This document shows positions 30,501 to 42,188 of a stretch of DNA of 64,000 nt, piece by piece. Below the pieces are notes generated by a model, which was given only the letters and a program-made list of their open reading frames with translations, was not told the origin of the DNA and ran no database searches. Source of the DNA: Lampris incognitus (lineage: Eukaryota; Chordata; Actinopteri; Lampriformes; Lampridae); the NCBI RefSeq assembly GCF_029633865.1, contig NC_079213.1:100341193-100405192 (forward strand), given 5' to 3'. Numbering within the stretch: the first letter of the stretch is position 1; each line of letters begins with the position of its first letter. Made by a program: the position numbers and the translations under genes.

Positions 30501-31730
30501 TTCTCTGTAGATCTAAGATCACTTGGAGGGAGGGTCTGGCAAGCTTTAAAATCACGTCATTACTTTGTCACTACCTGAAGTGAAAAAAACATGAGGCAAA
30601 ACATTTTATTTCAGTTCAGGTAGTCAGATATGGGGACAGTTATACATTGTCATTTCTATCAGTTTCCAGTCCAGAGTGTGGAGACACAGCTTCGCTGTGA
30701 TCAACTTCTAATTCCTTCCATTGCTTGAGTCTATTACTGACACGATCACTGGCCAGAGGATCAGCAGTCAACAGGGGACATTTTCCTATCGGCCTGCAAT
30801 CAGCCAGTATGAGTGGCACCAGCGTACTGGTTGGCCTGTGCAGGGGTGCCGCCGGGGACTTTCCACCCCTATAAAGAATATGACTGAGCACCCTTTATTT
30901 ATTTAATTAATCAAATAATTTTCCTGCCTTCTCTAAACATTAAACCCCTTCCTCTACCTTCATCCCATGCTACCAGCTTGCCCAACAATCCCCTCATCAA
31001 CAGCTTCTCCAATAAGGGACCCATCTTCTTAGTTTGACAAATTTACATATAAAATGCTCTTAACAAAAAGGAATGTGATACCACCATAGCCCAGATTGAA
31101 CCTGTGGGCTCTTTCCTGCGGATCTCTCCTTCCTGTGGACCGTGAATCAGAGCGGTCTTCGACAAGATCTGGCCCTATGCCATTGGGTAATCAGGTGGGA
31201 TAAGAGGAAAAACTAGAATCAAATTTATTAAAAATAAAATAAAATTGAGCACCATTGTGGCGCCCCCTCTAGTCTGGCGCCCTTAGAATCTTCATAACAT
31301 TATACCCACTTATGGCACCACTGGGCCTGTGATTAGGTGCACCTGTGCTGGGGACTATTTGACTGGGTGCTTTGCAGACATTCCGGGTCGAGTTTTGGAA
31401 AGGCTTCACGTTGGTCTGCGGAGGCCCGTGTCTCCTGAACTCTCGTCTGCCTCTGTGACAGAGTGTTTTTGCGTCGTTTAGTTTTGTATGTTTATCCAAG
31501 TTTGCATTTTGCCTGCCCTGTTTTTGGCAGTAGCCTTTTGTTGTATGTTTTGTTGAAGTCCAGCAAAAGACTTGTTACTTTACAAACTGCCGCTGCCTCT
31601 TCTCTGCAATTGGGTCCAAATACTCAGCGTTACAGTTATATAGGTTTTGCACTTCCATATAAGGAGAGAAACAAAACTAGTTTGCAGTGATTGGAGATCT
31701 CAGAACTTACCCGATCTGTCAGACTGAGTT
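30501..31730. other. no gene recognised
   Basis: Mixed DNA with no terminal repeats or coding content that I can support. Confidence 0.45.
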
Positions 31731-31802
31731 AGTCCCATTGTGTAATAGTTAGCACTCTGAATTTTGAATCCGGTGATTGGAGCTCAAATCTCGGTGGGAC
31801 CT
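31731..31802 (+). pseudogene. tRNA-Gln (TTG) pseudogene
   Basis: 72 bases with tRNA-Gln layout: acceptor AGTCCCA against TGGGACC (first pair A-C mismatched), D arm GTGTAATAGTTAGCAC, anticodon loop TTTTGAA giving TTG, variable GTGAT, T loop CTCAAAT. The anticodon and T stems each have mismatches (T stem TGGAG/CTCGG). The A and B boxes are recognisable but degraded. Downstream AT-rich DNA to about 31960 recurs inverted at 29455-29550, so it may be the head of a tRNA-Gln-derived SINE. Confidence 0.8.
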
Positions 31803-31865
31803 CAGGTGTATATTTTTGGTTTACACAATATGCAAATTAACTGTAAATTTCATAAAATCTGTTTT

Positions 31866-31950
31866 ATCAGATGACATTAATTACATGACTAAAAGTTTTG
31901 AGAAGAAATACGTTTTGTATTTTGCTATGATGGTTGTTCAGTCCACAAAG
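31866..31950 (+). repeat. copy of a dispersed repeat, inverted relative to 29455-29550
   Basis: CAGATGACATTAATTACATG, TTTTGAGAAGAAATACGTTT and TTTTGCTATGATGG match the reverse complement of 29455-29550. It lies directly downstream of the tRNA-Gln pseudogene. Confidence 0.8.
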
Positions 31951-32398
31951 ATGTTATTTTTGGAATAAATATATTTCTAACAATGGTACAACCATTACTA
32001 TATGAACACCAGCTGAAGTGGGTGAGGCAGTGGGCAGTGGGTTGGAGAGACGGGCTCCAGCATTTGCATGTTTTCTTTGTGTTTCTGTGTATTTGCTTCA
32101 GCATCCTCCAATGTTTCAAAGAGATGTGTGTTACGGGAACTGGACAAACTCAGGCTACAATTAGACCACCTGGTACAAGTGACCACAGTTCAGATTTTTT
32201 TTTTTTTTGCTCACGTGTAGCACAGATTGGATATACATATATTGTGACCGTGTAACCAGGAAAATAGCACGTGGAATCGGATATTTTCAGATCTGATTTT
32301 GACCACATTCATATGTGGAAATAAATCGGATTGGAGTCTGATATCGGTCAATGCGACTCGTACCACACAGATTAAATTTGCTTGATACTTATATTAAT
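31951..32398. other. no gene recognised
   Basis: No supported feature. Contains a T-run at 32197-32208. Confidence 0.45.
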
Positions 32399-32525
32399 GT
32401 GACCCTGTGATGGCCTAGCGGCCTGTCCAGGGTGTCTCCCCGCCTGCCGCCCAATGGCTGCTGGGATAGACTCAAGCATCCCTGTGACCCCAGTTGGGAT
32501 AAGTGGCTTGGATAATGGATGGATG
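32399..32525 (+). mobile_element. tRNA-derived SINE (family S2), 3' fragment
   Basis: GACCCTGTGATGGCC, GCCTGTCCAGGGTGTCTCC, TGCTGGGATAGACTCAAGCA and a TGGATGGATGG tail. The head is absent. Confidence 0.88.
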
Positions 32526-32739
32526 GGTTGTTTCTTACAGTAGTCCTTGTATGTTAATTATGTTGGTAGGATGAGGGTTAAAGAAAATGGACATGTTAAG
32601 GCATGTTGTAGCCACAAGCTGAATTAAATTCGCCAGTTTATTGCTCCTTCGACATTTCTATATCAAAGTTCTATATTAACAATCTTGGGAAAATGTCATA
32701 TTGAATTAGTTTATTGCTTTGTATTGTAATGAGCATGAG

Positions 32740-32946
32740 GTGTGCGTGCGTGCCTGCGTGTGGGGCATGTTCAATGCTAATTAGCTGCTGGCGCGCGTGC
32801 GTGTTTAGTCACGTGGGGAGGCACAGGGGCGGGGCATAGCTTGCAGTTGATTTATCTGGGGGCGGGACTTAGGGCAGTGCTTGCATCTGATCAGTCGGAG
32901 GGCGTGGCTTATGACTGGTAATTGCTTCTGATTGGTCAGCGGGATA
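32740..32946. promoter_or_regulatory. possible CpG/GC-box cluster with degenerate 45-bp repeats
   Basis: Three degenerate repeats start GGCGGGGCATAGCTTGCAG, GGCGGGACTTAGGGCAGTGC and GGGCGTGGCTTATGACTGG; the last two share a tail of TTGCATCTGATCAGTC or TTGCTTCTGATTGGTC. They supply Sp1-type GGGCGG boxes and one CCAAT (ATTGG) box. No transcript or exon is visible on either side, so promoter function is only a possibility. Confidence 0.35.
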
Positions 32947-34421
<1,475 letters not shown>

Positions 34422-34765
34422 TCACTCACCTCCAAACCGATCTCATGAAACAGTAATGAAACAGGCTGTACATACATACAAAGCATGTATTGAAACACAG
34501 GCGAGGGAGAGTGGATGCATTATTCACCAGCTTGATTAATTCAGCTAAAGCGATGGCTCCGCTCCTCGTCAGAAGGCCCTCGGGATCACCAATTACAGCA
34601 TTTAGAGGAGAGGGACATCCATCTCTCTTTACAGAGTGGTTTCTGTAAGGAGCGCATTAAAGGAACAATAGCAAAGAGGTCTACAGACATCATTCAAAAC
34701 CACTGCATGGCGGTCAGTCAAACAAAAGAAAAACAAAAAGATGGAACTGGCCTCATATGCACTAT

Positions 34766-35188
34766 ATGACCAAATGTATGGGGCCACCTCTTCTAATGAG
34801 TGGATTTGGCTGTTTCAGCCACATCCACTACTACTACTACTTTCGGCTGCTCCCGTTAGGGGTCGCCACGGTGGAACATCCATTTCCATCTCTTCCTGTC
34901 CTCTGCATCTTCCTCTGTCACACCAGCCACCTGCATGTCCCCCCTCACCACATCCATAAACCTCCTCTTTGGCCTCCCTCTTTTCCTCTTCCCTGGCAGC
35001 TCCATATTCAGCATCCTTCTCCCAATATACCCAGCATCTCTCCTCCACACATGTCCAAGCCATCTCAATCTTCCCTCTCTTGCTGGTAGATAAAGTCAGC
35101 ATAGACAAACATTGGCAGTAGAATGGGTCGTACTGAAGAGCTCAATGACTTTCAACGTGGCTCTGTCATAGGACGCTGCCTTTCAACA
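34766..35188 (+). mobile_element. Tc1-like transposon relic split by an RTE fragment
   Basis: Left piece 34766-34824 (CTATATGACCAAATGTATGG, TCTAATGAGTGGATTTGGC). Right piece 35092-35188 includes ATAGACAAACATTGGCAGTA and a start that reads MGRTEELNDFQRGSVIGRC, the N-terminus of a Tc1-type transposase. The frame is lost after about 21 codons. The two pieces are separated by the RTE insertion. No right terminal repeat remains. Confidence 0.75.
34825..35091 (-). mobile_element. RTE-like LINE, 3' fragment inside Tc1 relic
   Basis: (CTA)n tail at 34828-34840, family 3' end, and minus-strand MRWLGHVWRRDAGYIGRRML, RKRGRPKRRFMDVVRGDMQV. About 265 bp. No clear target duplication. Confidence 0.9.
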
Positions 35189-35234
35189 TTTCTTTTAAAA
35201 AAAATTTTTTAATTTTATTTTCATTTCATTAAAC

Positions 35235-36052
35235 CATAAACCAAGATGGCGCCAACTGATGGCAACACGCTATGAGCTTCTCTCTTGCTTGTATTAGTTT
35301 TTGTATTAATTGTTAGCTTTCTCGCACAACTACATCTACAACAATTATTTATGACCATCGGAACTTACTGGACTTAAGACTAAATGTTCCAGGCTTTTGT
35401 GCATCTCCGGAGATACCAAAAGATATCGTTTACAACCCTATGGTATCATGAAACACCAGCAAGTGATGCCAATACAAACAGAGACGTGGAGGACGAGGCA
35501 GGGTCCTGGCTAGGCTACAGCATCACCCGACTTGGCCTTCCATCCCTAGCATTTTGCTAGCCAATGTACAATCTGTTGGCAACAAGCTAGATTAACTCCA
35601 CTGCCATATTAGCTCCCAACAGGACGAGGGATTGTTGCTTGTTTTCTGTTTTACTGAGACCCGGCTGACCTCAAACATCCCGGACAGGGCCATACAGTCT
35701 GATGGTTTCTCTGTGCACTGACTGGAATGCTTGTGTGAAATGACTGGCAAGGTGAAAGGTGGGGGAGTATGTTTTCTGGTTAACAACTCGTGGTGCATTA
35801 ATGTGGAAGTAATCTCTTAGTCCTGTTTGCCAGTGTTGGAACATTTTACAATCAAATATCGACCATTTAATCTACCAAGAGAATTTACGTCTCTCCTGTT
35901 AACGGATATTTACATTCCACCACAAGCCAACATTACAGTATCTCTGGAAGAGCTCTATGGCGCAATCAGCAGCTATGAGAATCAGCATCCACGGGCTATT
36001 TCCATTGTGGTGGAGGGCCTTCAATCATTGCAGCCTCAAATCGCTACTACCT
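35235..36052 (+). mobile_element. LINE 5' part with endonuclease fragment
   Basis: Begins with an AAGATGGCGCC-type 5' UTR (35243). Translation with stops gives CFTETRLTSNIPDRAIQSDG, KVKGGGVCFLVNNSWCINVE, YRPFNLPREFTSLLLTDIYI and PPQANITVSLEELYGAIS. This is the APE-type endonuclease of CR1/L2/Rex1-like LINEs (T-E catalytic pair, then IYIPP). The sequence ends before the GDFN motif where an L2 LINE begins at about 36060. Broken by at least two in-frame stops. Confidence 0.75.
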
Positions 36053-37018
36053 AAATACTTCCAGCATGTCAGCTGTCCAACTAGCAATTCAAAGAGCTTT
36101 ACATAAAACATAAAAGGCATTAAGAGAAGAAACATAAGGCAATAAAAAGACATTTTAAAACAAAGAGAGTAAAAGCTACAGTGCGGTGTAAGATGAAAAT
36201 CAAAAGCTTCAAGTTTTATTTAATAAAAGGCAGTGGCAAACATGAAAGTCTTCAGCCTAGATTTAAAAGAACTGAGAGTTGCAGCAGACCTACAGGTTTC
36301 AGGGAGTTTGTTCCAGATATGTGGTGCATAAAAACTGAAAGCTGCCTCCCCATGTTTAGTTTTGACTCTGGGGACAGAAAGCAGACCTGTCCTAGACGAT
36401 CTGAGTGGTCTGGATGGTTCATAGTGTAGCAGTAGGTCAGAAATTTATTTTGGCCCTTAACCATTCAGTGCTTTATAAACCAAGAGCAGAGTTTTCAAAT
36501 AAATTCTTTTGACGGCCAGGAAGCCAGCGTAGCGATCTCAGGACTGGAGTGATGTAATCCACTCTTTTGGTCTTTGTAAGGACTCGAGCAGCAGCTTTCT
36601 GAATAAGCTGCAGATGTTTGATTGAGTTTTTTTTTTTTTAGAAAGACCTGCAAAGACACCGCCACAGTAGTCGAGTTGACTGAAGATAAATGCATGGATA
36701 AGTTTTTCCAAATCCTGCTGAGATATAAATCCTTTACTTCTTTATATATTTGTCAGGTGATAGTAGGCTGACTTTATAAATGTCTTAATGTGGCTATCTA
36801 AATTCAGGTCTGAGCCCATGACTACAGAATCAGAATACTTTATTCGTTCCTGAGGGGAAATTCGGTTCTATTACAGACACTCGACGCTCTAGTAAAGAAA
36901 AAAAAACAAAAACAACCTAAAACTAACAAGATGCAAGATAACAAGAAAATGGAAACAAGAAAAACAGAAATAAATAGAAATAAAAGATAAAATAAGACAT
37001 AGAAATAAGAACAAAATA

Positions 37019-38592
37019 CACTGCTCAAAAAAATAAAGGGAACACATAAGCAATGCAATGTAGCTCCAAGTCAATCACACTTTTGAGATATCAACCTGTC
37101 CAGTTAGGAAGCAACACTGATTTGTGAATCAATTTCACCTGTTGGTAAATTGTCTAATTTCTACCAGGTGGAAATTAGACAATTTGCAAGACAACCCCTA
37201 TAAAAGGAATGGATTTGCAGGTGGTGGCCACAGACCATTTGCCTGTCCTCATCTTTTCTGGCCGATCTTTGGTTAGTTTTTCATTTTGCTAGTGCCACTA
37301 GAGGTGGCATGAGGCGGTATCTGCAACCTACAGAAGTTGCTCAGGTAGTGCAGCTCATCCAGGATGGCACATCAATGCGTGCTGTGGCAAGAAGATTTGA
37401 TGCGTCTCCCAGCACAGTGTCCAGAGCATGGAGGAGGTACCAGGAGACAGGCCAGTACACCAGGAGACGTGGAGGGGGCCGCAGGAGGACAACAACCCCG
37501 CAGCAGGACCGCTATCTGGTCCTTTGTGCAAGGAGGAACAGGAGGAGCACTGCCGGAGCCCTACAAAACGACCTTCAACAGGCCACTAATGTGCAGGTTT
37601 CTGCTCAAACAGTGAGAAACAGAATGCATGAGGATGGTATGAGGGCCCGACGTCCACAATTGGGGCCTGTGCTCACAGCCCAACACCGTGCAGCCCGATT
37701 GACCTTTGCCAGAGAACATCTTGGTTGGCAGATTCGCCATTGGCGCCCTGTGCTCTTCACAGATGAGAGCAGGTTCACACTGAACACATGTGACGGACGT
37801 GAGAGAGTCTGGAGACGCTGTGGAGAACGTTCTGCTGCCTGCAACATCCTCCAGCATGACCGGTTTGGCGGTGGGTCAGTGATGGTCTGGGGAGGCATAT
37901 CCTTGGAGGGCTGCACAGACCTCTACGTGCTAGCCAGAGGTACCATGACTGCCATTAGGTACTGGGATGAGATCCTCAGACCCATTGTCAGACCATATGC
38001 TGGTGCAGTGGGCCCTGGTTTCCTGCTCATGCATGACAATGCTCGTCCTCATGTGGCCAGAGTGTGTCAGCAGTTCCTGTATGTCGAGGGCATTGACGCT
38101 ATGGACTGGCCTGCACGTTCCCCAGACCTGAATCCAATCGAGCACCTCTGGGACATCATGTCTCGTACCATCCGCCAACGCGATGTCGCACCACAGACTG
38201 TCCAGGAGTTGACCGATGCCCTGATCCAGGTCTGGGAGGAGATCCCTCAGGAGACCATCCGTCGTCTCATCAGGAGCATGCCCAGACGTTGTAGGGAGTA
38301 CATACAGGCACGTGGAGGCCACACACACTACTGAGCCTCATTTTGAATCGTCTTGAAGAATTTCCACAGAAGTTGGATCAGCCTATGTTCTCATTTTCCA
38401 CTTTGATTTTGAGTATGATTCTGAATCCAGACCTTAATGGGCTAATGATTTTGATTTCCATTGATCATTCTTAGGTTATTTTGCTCTAAACACATTCCTC
38501 TGTCTAATAAATAAAGATTTTCAGCTGAAATATTTCATTCATCGAGGTCTATATTGTGTATTTAGGTGTTCCCTTTATTTTTTTGAGCAGTA
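37019..38592 (+). mobile_element. complete Tc1-like transposon
   Basis: 1574 bp between TA dinucleotides. Left end CACTGCTCAAAAAAATAAAG plus GGAACAC; right end is its reverse complement except the outermost base. A 290-bp 5' region precedes an intact transposase and about 255 bp of 3' region follows. Everything needed for mobility (ends, open transposase) is present by eye. The subfamily with this end sequence is widespread in fishes. Confidence 0.97.
37309..38334 (+). CDS. Tc1-like transposase, intact (341 aa)
   Basis: Cut-and-paste DDE transposase that would excise and reinsert the element at TA sites. N-terminal paired-like helix-turn-helix (about residues 5-48, [20 protein letters not shown]), a basic GRRR motif (about 54-61) between the DNA-binding parts, then the catalytic domain: D152 (FTDESRF), glycine-rich box ([10 protein letters not shown], about 187-196), D243 (MHDNARPH) and E278 ([12 protein letters not shown]), giving the DD34E spacing of Tc1. 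341 residues is the normal family length, with no stop or frameshift. The start is the first ATG after a TIR-proximal leader. Activity is not shown by sequence alone. Confidence 0.97.
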   Translation: MRRYLQPTEVAQVVQLIQDGTSMRAVARRFDASPSTVSRAWRRYQETGQYTRRRGGGRRRTTTPQQDRYLVLCARRNRRSTAGALQNDLQQATNVQVSAQTVRNRMHEDGMRARRPQLGPVLTAQHRAARLTFAREHLGWQIRHWRPVLFTDESRFTLNTCDGRERVWRRCGERSAACNILQHDRFGGGSVMVWGGISLEGCTDLYVLARGTMTAIRYWDEILRPIVRPYAGAVGPGFLLMHDNARPHVARVCQQFLYVEGIDAMDWPARSPDLNPIEHLWDIMSRTIRQRDVAPQTVQELTDALIQVWEEIPQETIRRLIRSMPRRCREYIQARGGHTHY

Positions 38593-39580
38593 TATATAAA
38601 CATACCTGCACTGTGCACATAACACCCTATCTATACTGCACTACCGCATCACAAAACAAACAGCACAAACAAAACCCGACAGGGTAAAACAAGTCAAGTA
38701 CACCAAGATTTTTGGCTTGGTTTGTGGTTTTTAACATTACCATTTGTAGCTGAGTGCTGACTTTTAATCGTTCTGGCTCCAAAGACAATCACTTCAGTTT
38801 TATCTTTGTTTAATCGAAGAAAATTCCGAGATATCCTGTCATTGATTTGTTCAATGCACATACGCAGTGCTTGTATGGGATTATAGTCCCCTGTTGATAT
38901 GGTTATTTAAATCTGAATGTCATCTGCATAAATATGGTAACATATTTTGTGTTTTACATAATATGGACTAGTGGGAGCATATAGGTGTTAAACAGAAGCG
39001 GCCCCAGAATGGAGCCTTGGGGAACTCCACAGGTCATTTTTGTATGCTCAGATTTTTAATTACCTATAGACACAAAGTAATCCCTGTCCTTTAAGTAGGA
39101 TTTAAAACAGTTTAGTGATGTGCCAGAAAGTCCCACCCAGTTTTCCAATTGGTCTGGCAATATGTTGTAGTCAACTGTGTCAAATGCAGCACTGAGATCC
39201 AGTAATACCAGGACTGAGATTCTGCCACTGTCTGTGTTTAAGCAGATGTCATTAAAGACCTTAACAAGAGCAGTCTCAGTGCTGTGGTGTGGTCAAAATC
39301 TCGACTGGAAGACGACGAAACTGTTTTTAAGTGCCAAAAAGTTGTTGAGCCGATGGAAAACAGCTTTTTCAATTTTTTTATTTTCAGAAACGTGAGGTTT
39401 GATAGGGGCCTATAACTGTTAATTAGTGAAGTGTCTATATTATTCTTTTTTAAGAGTGGCTTGATGACTGCAGTTGTCAGGGCTTGTGGGAAGAGACCTG
39501 ATTAAAGAGATGTGTTGACAATTTGTGCAAGATTTGAGGATATGCTTTAAATTGACTTTATTTATGAATTGCTTTTAAAG

Positions 39581-40005
39581 GGGTAGTACACTTTTGGATG
39601 GACCGGACCAGTGGACACATTTTGAAAAATATTCTAATTGACTTTAATTGAATGGCCACCAGCTGTACGTTTAAGTCATAAAAATTGCATGAAAATTAAT
39701 CAAAAATGCATTGGATATGGATTTGATATCTGTACAGGTCAAGTAGAGGCCAAAACTTCAAGAACAGTTTTATTGACAGGTAGATATCTCTGTTTACTTT
39801 CAACATGATAAATCAGCTTCTCCATGACAGGGATATCTACATTTCTAGAAGAAAGAAGAAAGCCACTTTATTTTGTCATTGTACAGCTGTTCAGTTACAA
39901 TGAATTTGTCTTCTGCATTTAACCCATCCTATTGTATAGGAGCAGTGGGCAGATGCAGCACCCGGAGACCAACTCCAGTTCTTCTTTCCATTAACTTGCA
40001 GATAG
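39581..40005. other. spacer with a dispersed-repeat fragment at 39850-40005
   Basis: CACTTTATTTTGTCATTGTA, CATTTAACCCATCC, GGAGCAGTGGGCAG and GCACCCGGAGACCAACTCCA look like the 3' end of a fish retroelement. 39581-39850 has nothing I recognise. Confidence 0.5.
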
Positions 40006-40115
40006 GCGGCACGGTGGCCCAGTAGTTAGCACTGATACCTCCCAGCAAGAAGGTTCTGGGTTCGAACCCCAGGCTGTCCCAGGTCCTTTTCTGTGTGGAG
40101 TTTGCATGTTTTAAT
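40006..40115 (+). mobile_element. tRNA-derived SINE (family S2), head fragment
   Basis: GGCGGCACGGTGGCCCAGTA with A-box-like GTAGTTAGCAC and B box GGGTTCGAACCCC, then GTGTGGAGTTTGCATG. Truncated where the 24616 copy continues. Confidence 0.88.
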
Positions 40116-40944
40116 GATCTTCTTCTTTACCCAGCCGCTCCGGGTAAACGACAATGGCGGATGCGCTTGCGTCTTTACATCTTTTGTGACGTAGAACAGC
40201 TCATGGCTTGTTTGCAGTCACGTGATTCTGATGACGTGCGAGATTGAGATGGAGGGCAGGAAGTGAAAAGCAGAATGGACGAGATGGAGTAAAGCCCGAA
40301 CTGTTATAAAGTAAGGAAACAGTTTGATAATTTTATTTATATAGCACCTTTCTAAAACAATTTTACAAAGTGCTTCACAAAAAACAAAACAGATAAAACC
40401 AGACAAGGCAGGAACAAAAGTAAGATCAAATAAGAGTAAAATTAAAAACAGTAAAAATAAAAACAAATATCAAACATTTGTAAAAGCCTTCATAAAAATA
40501 AAAGTTTTAAGATGATATTTAAAAGAAGCTAAAGACTTAGTTTGTCTTAGCAGCAGGAAGAGCGTTCCATAGTGTGGGGGCTCTAACAGCAAAACCCCGG
40601 TCACCCTTTGTAACCAACCGAGACCTGGGAATAACTAGCAGGGCTCCATCTGCAGACCTTAGTGGTCGAGGGGAGAATTACCAAGTCAATAAATCAAAAA
40701 TGTATAAAGGAGCAATACCATTTAAAGCCTTAAAAGTAAGCAGTAACATTTTAAAATCGATTCGAAATATAACAGGGAGCCAGTGTAGGGAGGCAAGCAC
40801 AGGAGTGATATGGTCATGCCTTCTTATTCCTGTAATGAGCCGAGCAGCGGCATTTTGTACCAACTGCAGATGGTGGAGGGAGCCCTTGCTTATACCAGAA
40901 TAAAGTGCATTACAGTAGTCAAGTTGAGAAAAGATAAAAGCGTG

Positions 40945-41116
40945 TGTTGTAGGGTAATGTTATACAGCCAACAGCTCCCCCTGGGGGCACTGATTGATGT
41001 ATACTTGCCTTGTGTAACATGCCTCAGTTGCGTTATGGGCACAGCCGGTGAATACACGTTACTAAGAGACACAGCCCGACACTGTCTGTTATTTATATGC
41101 ACCTACACTTGCAACA
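40945..41116 (+). repeat. left LTR
   Basis: 172 bp, TGTTG...CAACA ends. Partner of 42017-42188. Confidence 0.95.
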
Positions 41117-41249
41117 TGGTGTCAGAAGCTGTATTGGAACCCAACGTGAGTCTTACGTTGCCTGTTGCTTGAACAGCGTGCATTTATTTTTTTTTACTGA
41201 GCGTTGCTAGAAGTTTTAGTTAGCCTGCTAGCATTGGCATCGAGCCAAG

Positions 41250-41698
41250 ATGATGGCTTCCAATATTCCGCCGCCGGAGCCCATGAAGATGACTGGGGAT
41301 CTTCACAGCAACTGGGCTAGCTTTCAATCAGAGTTTGAGGATTATTTGTTTGCGACCAGGATCGACAAGGCAGAGAAGCCGGTGCAGGCAGCGACGCTCC
41401 GGAGGCTAATGGGGGAAGGAATGCCTCCATGTTTACGTGCACAACCTGGGACTCACAGCGGAAGAGCAGAAAGACACCGGAGCAGCCTGTGGGCGCGTGT
41501 GCAGCAGAAGGGGGCCATGTGAGCGGGGGCAGCATGGAGGAAGTCGTCAGCAGCCCTGTAATGTCTCCAAGGTCATCAGCCCCGAGGTCGCCGCCATCTC
41601 CCCCACAGGCTGTGACCACACCATGTCGTGAGTTACAGGGCCGGGCCTTCTCCCGGAGCGGGAGGCAGATTAAGCCTCCAGAAAGACTTGACCTCTAG
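41250..41698 (+). pseudogene. gag start joined to pol C-terminal tail
   Basis: MMASNIPPPEPMKMTGDLHS and NWASFQSEFEDYLFATRIDK (gag N-terminus) continue to ATLRRLMG, then after a frameshift HNLGLTAEEQKDTGA. At about 41480 the sequence jumps to a low-complexity proline/serine segment ending RAFSRSGRQIKPPERLDL and a stop, the usual C-terminal tail of Gypsy-type pol polyproteins. Zinc knuckle, protease, reverse transcriptase, RNase H and integrase are all deleted, so mobility would need proteins from a full-length relative. Confidence 0.75.
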
Positions 41699-42016
41699 GT
41701 CATTCACTGTACTGAGATTGACACACATGCACACACACATACACACACATACTGGACTGTGGACATAAAAAAAAAACGAAACAAAAACTGTGATGTTCAC
41801 TTCTAATGTTCTTATTCAGTGGTCTTGTGGATGTTCTGATGCTACCATTTTGTTGTTATTGTTCTGCAAAGGTTTTGGTTGATATTGACTTGCTGTTCCT
41901 TCTTGATGTACTATTTCCATTGGACTATTTTAATATTGGGATATGAACACTAATGTTCTAATGGCTAATACTATCCATTATATTATTTGGTATTGTATTT
42001 ACGAAAGGAAGGGAGA

Positions 42017-42188
42017 TGTTGTAGGGTAATGTTATACAGCCAACAGCTCCCCCTGGGGGCACTGATTGATGTATACTTGCATTGTGTAACATGCCTCAGT
42101 TGCGTTATGGGCACAGCTGGTGAATACACGTTACTAAGAGAGACAGCCCGACACTGTCTGTTATTTATATGCACCTACACATGCAACA
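42017..42188 (+). repeat. right LTR
   Basis: 172 bp, preceded by a polypurine tract (42003-42016). Confidence 0.95.

Larger units (their letters stand above)
36831..38715 (-). mobile_element. retroelement 3' end inserted in the L2 LINE, host of Tc1
   Basis: GAATCAGAATACTTTATTCG and TGAGGGGAAATTCGG (36831-36865) form the reverse complement of a retroelement 3' terminus. It continues in A-rich DNA to 37016, is interrupted by the Tc1 element, and resumes at 38593-38715. Beyond 38715 the L2 LINE continues (CCAAGATTTTTGGCTTGG). Class uncertain; coding part not present. Confidence 0.6.
36060..39580 (-). mobile_element. L2-like LINE (copy 1), interrupted by nested elements
   Basis: Minus-strand order at the right part: VDYNILPDQLENWVG-type sequence (complement of 39120-39200), MTCGVPQGSILGPLLFN (about 39000-39040) and YHIYADDIQI (about 38910-38940, catalytic YADD intact). 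The left part (36060-36830) is the C-terminus and 3' UTR. The two parts are separated by 36831-38715. A stretch of stops and shifts makes it inactive. The classic L2 block CGVPQGS/YADD identifies the clade. Confidence 0.85.
40945..42188 (+). mobile_element. internally deleted Ty3/Gypsy-type LTR retrotransposon, 1244 bp
   Basis: Two 172-bp LTRs (40945-41116 and 42017-42188) starting TGTTGTAGGG and ending TGCAACA, differing at about four positions. TGGTGTCAGAAGC directly after the left LTR is a tRNA-Leu-type primer site; the purine run GAAAGGAAGGGAGA precedes the right LTR. Five-base flanks GCGTG (40940-40944) and GCATG (42189-42193) fit a target duplication with one later change. The interior keeps only the start of gag and the tail of pol. 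Confidence 0.93.

Noticed and set aside
31731..31802. Functional tRNA-Gln gene
   Set aside because: Mismatches in acceptor, anticodon and T stems.
37561..38328. Minus-strand frames of 98-132 codons inside the Tc1 element
   Set aside because: Shadows of the intact plus-strand transposase.
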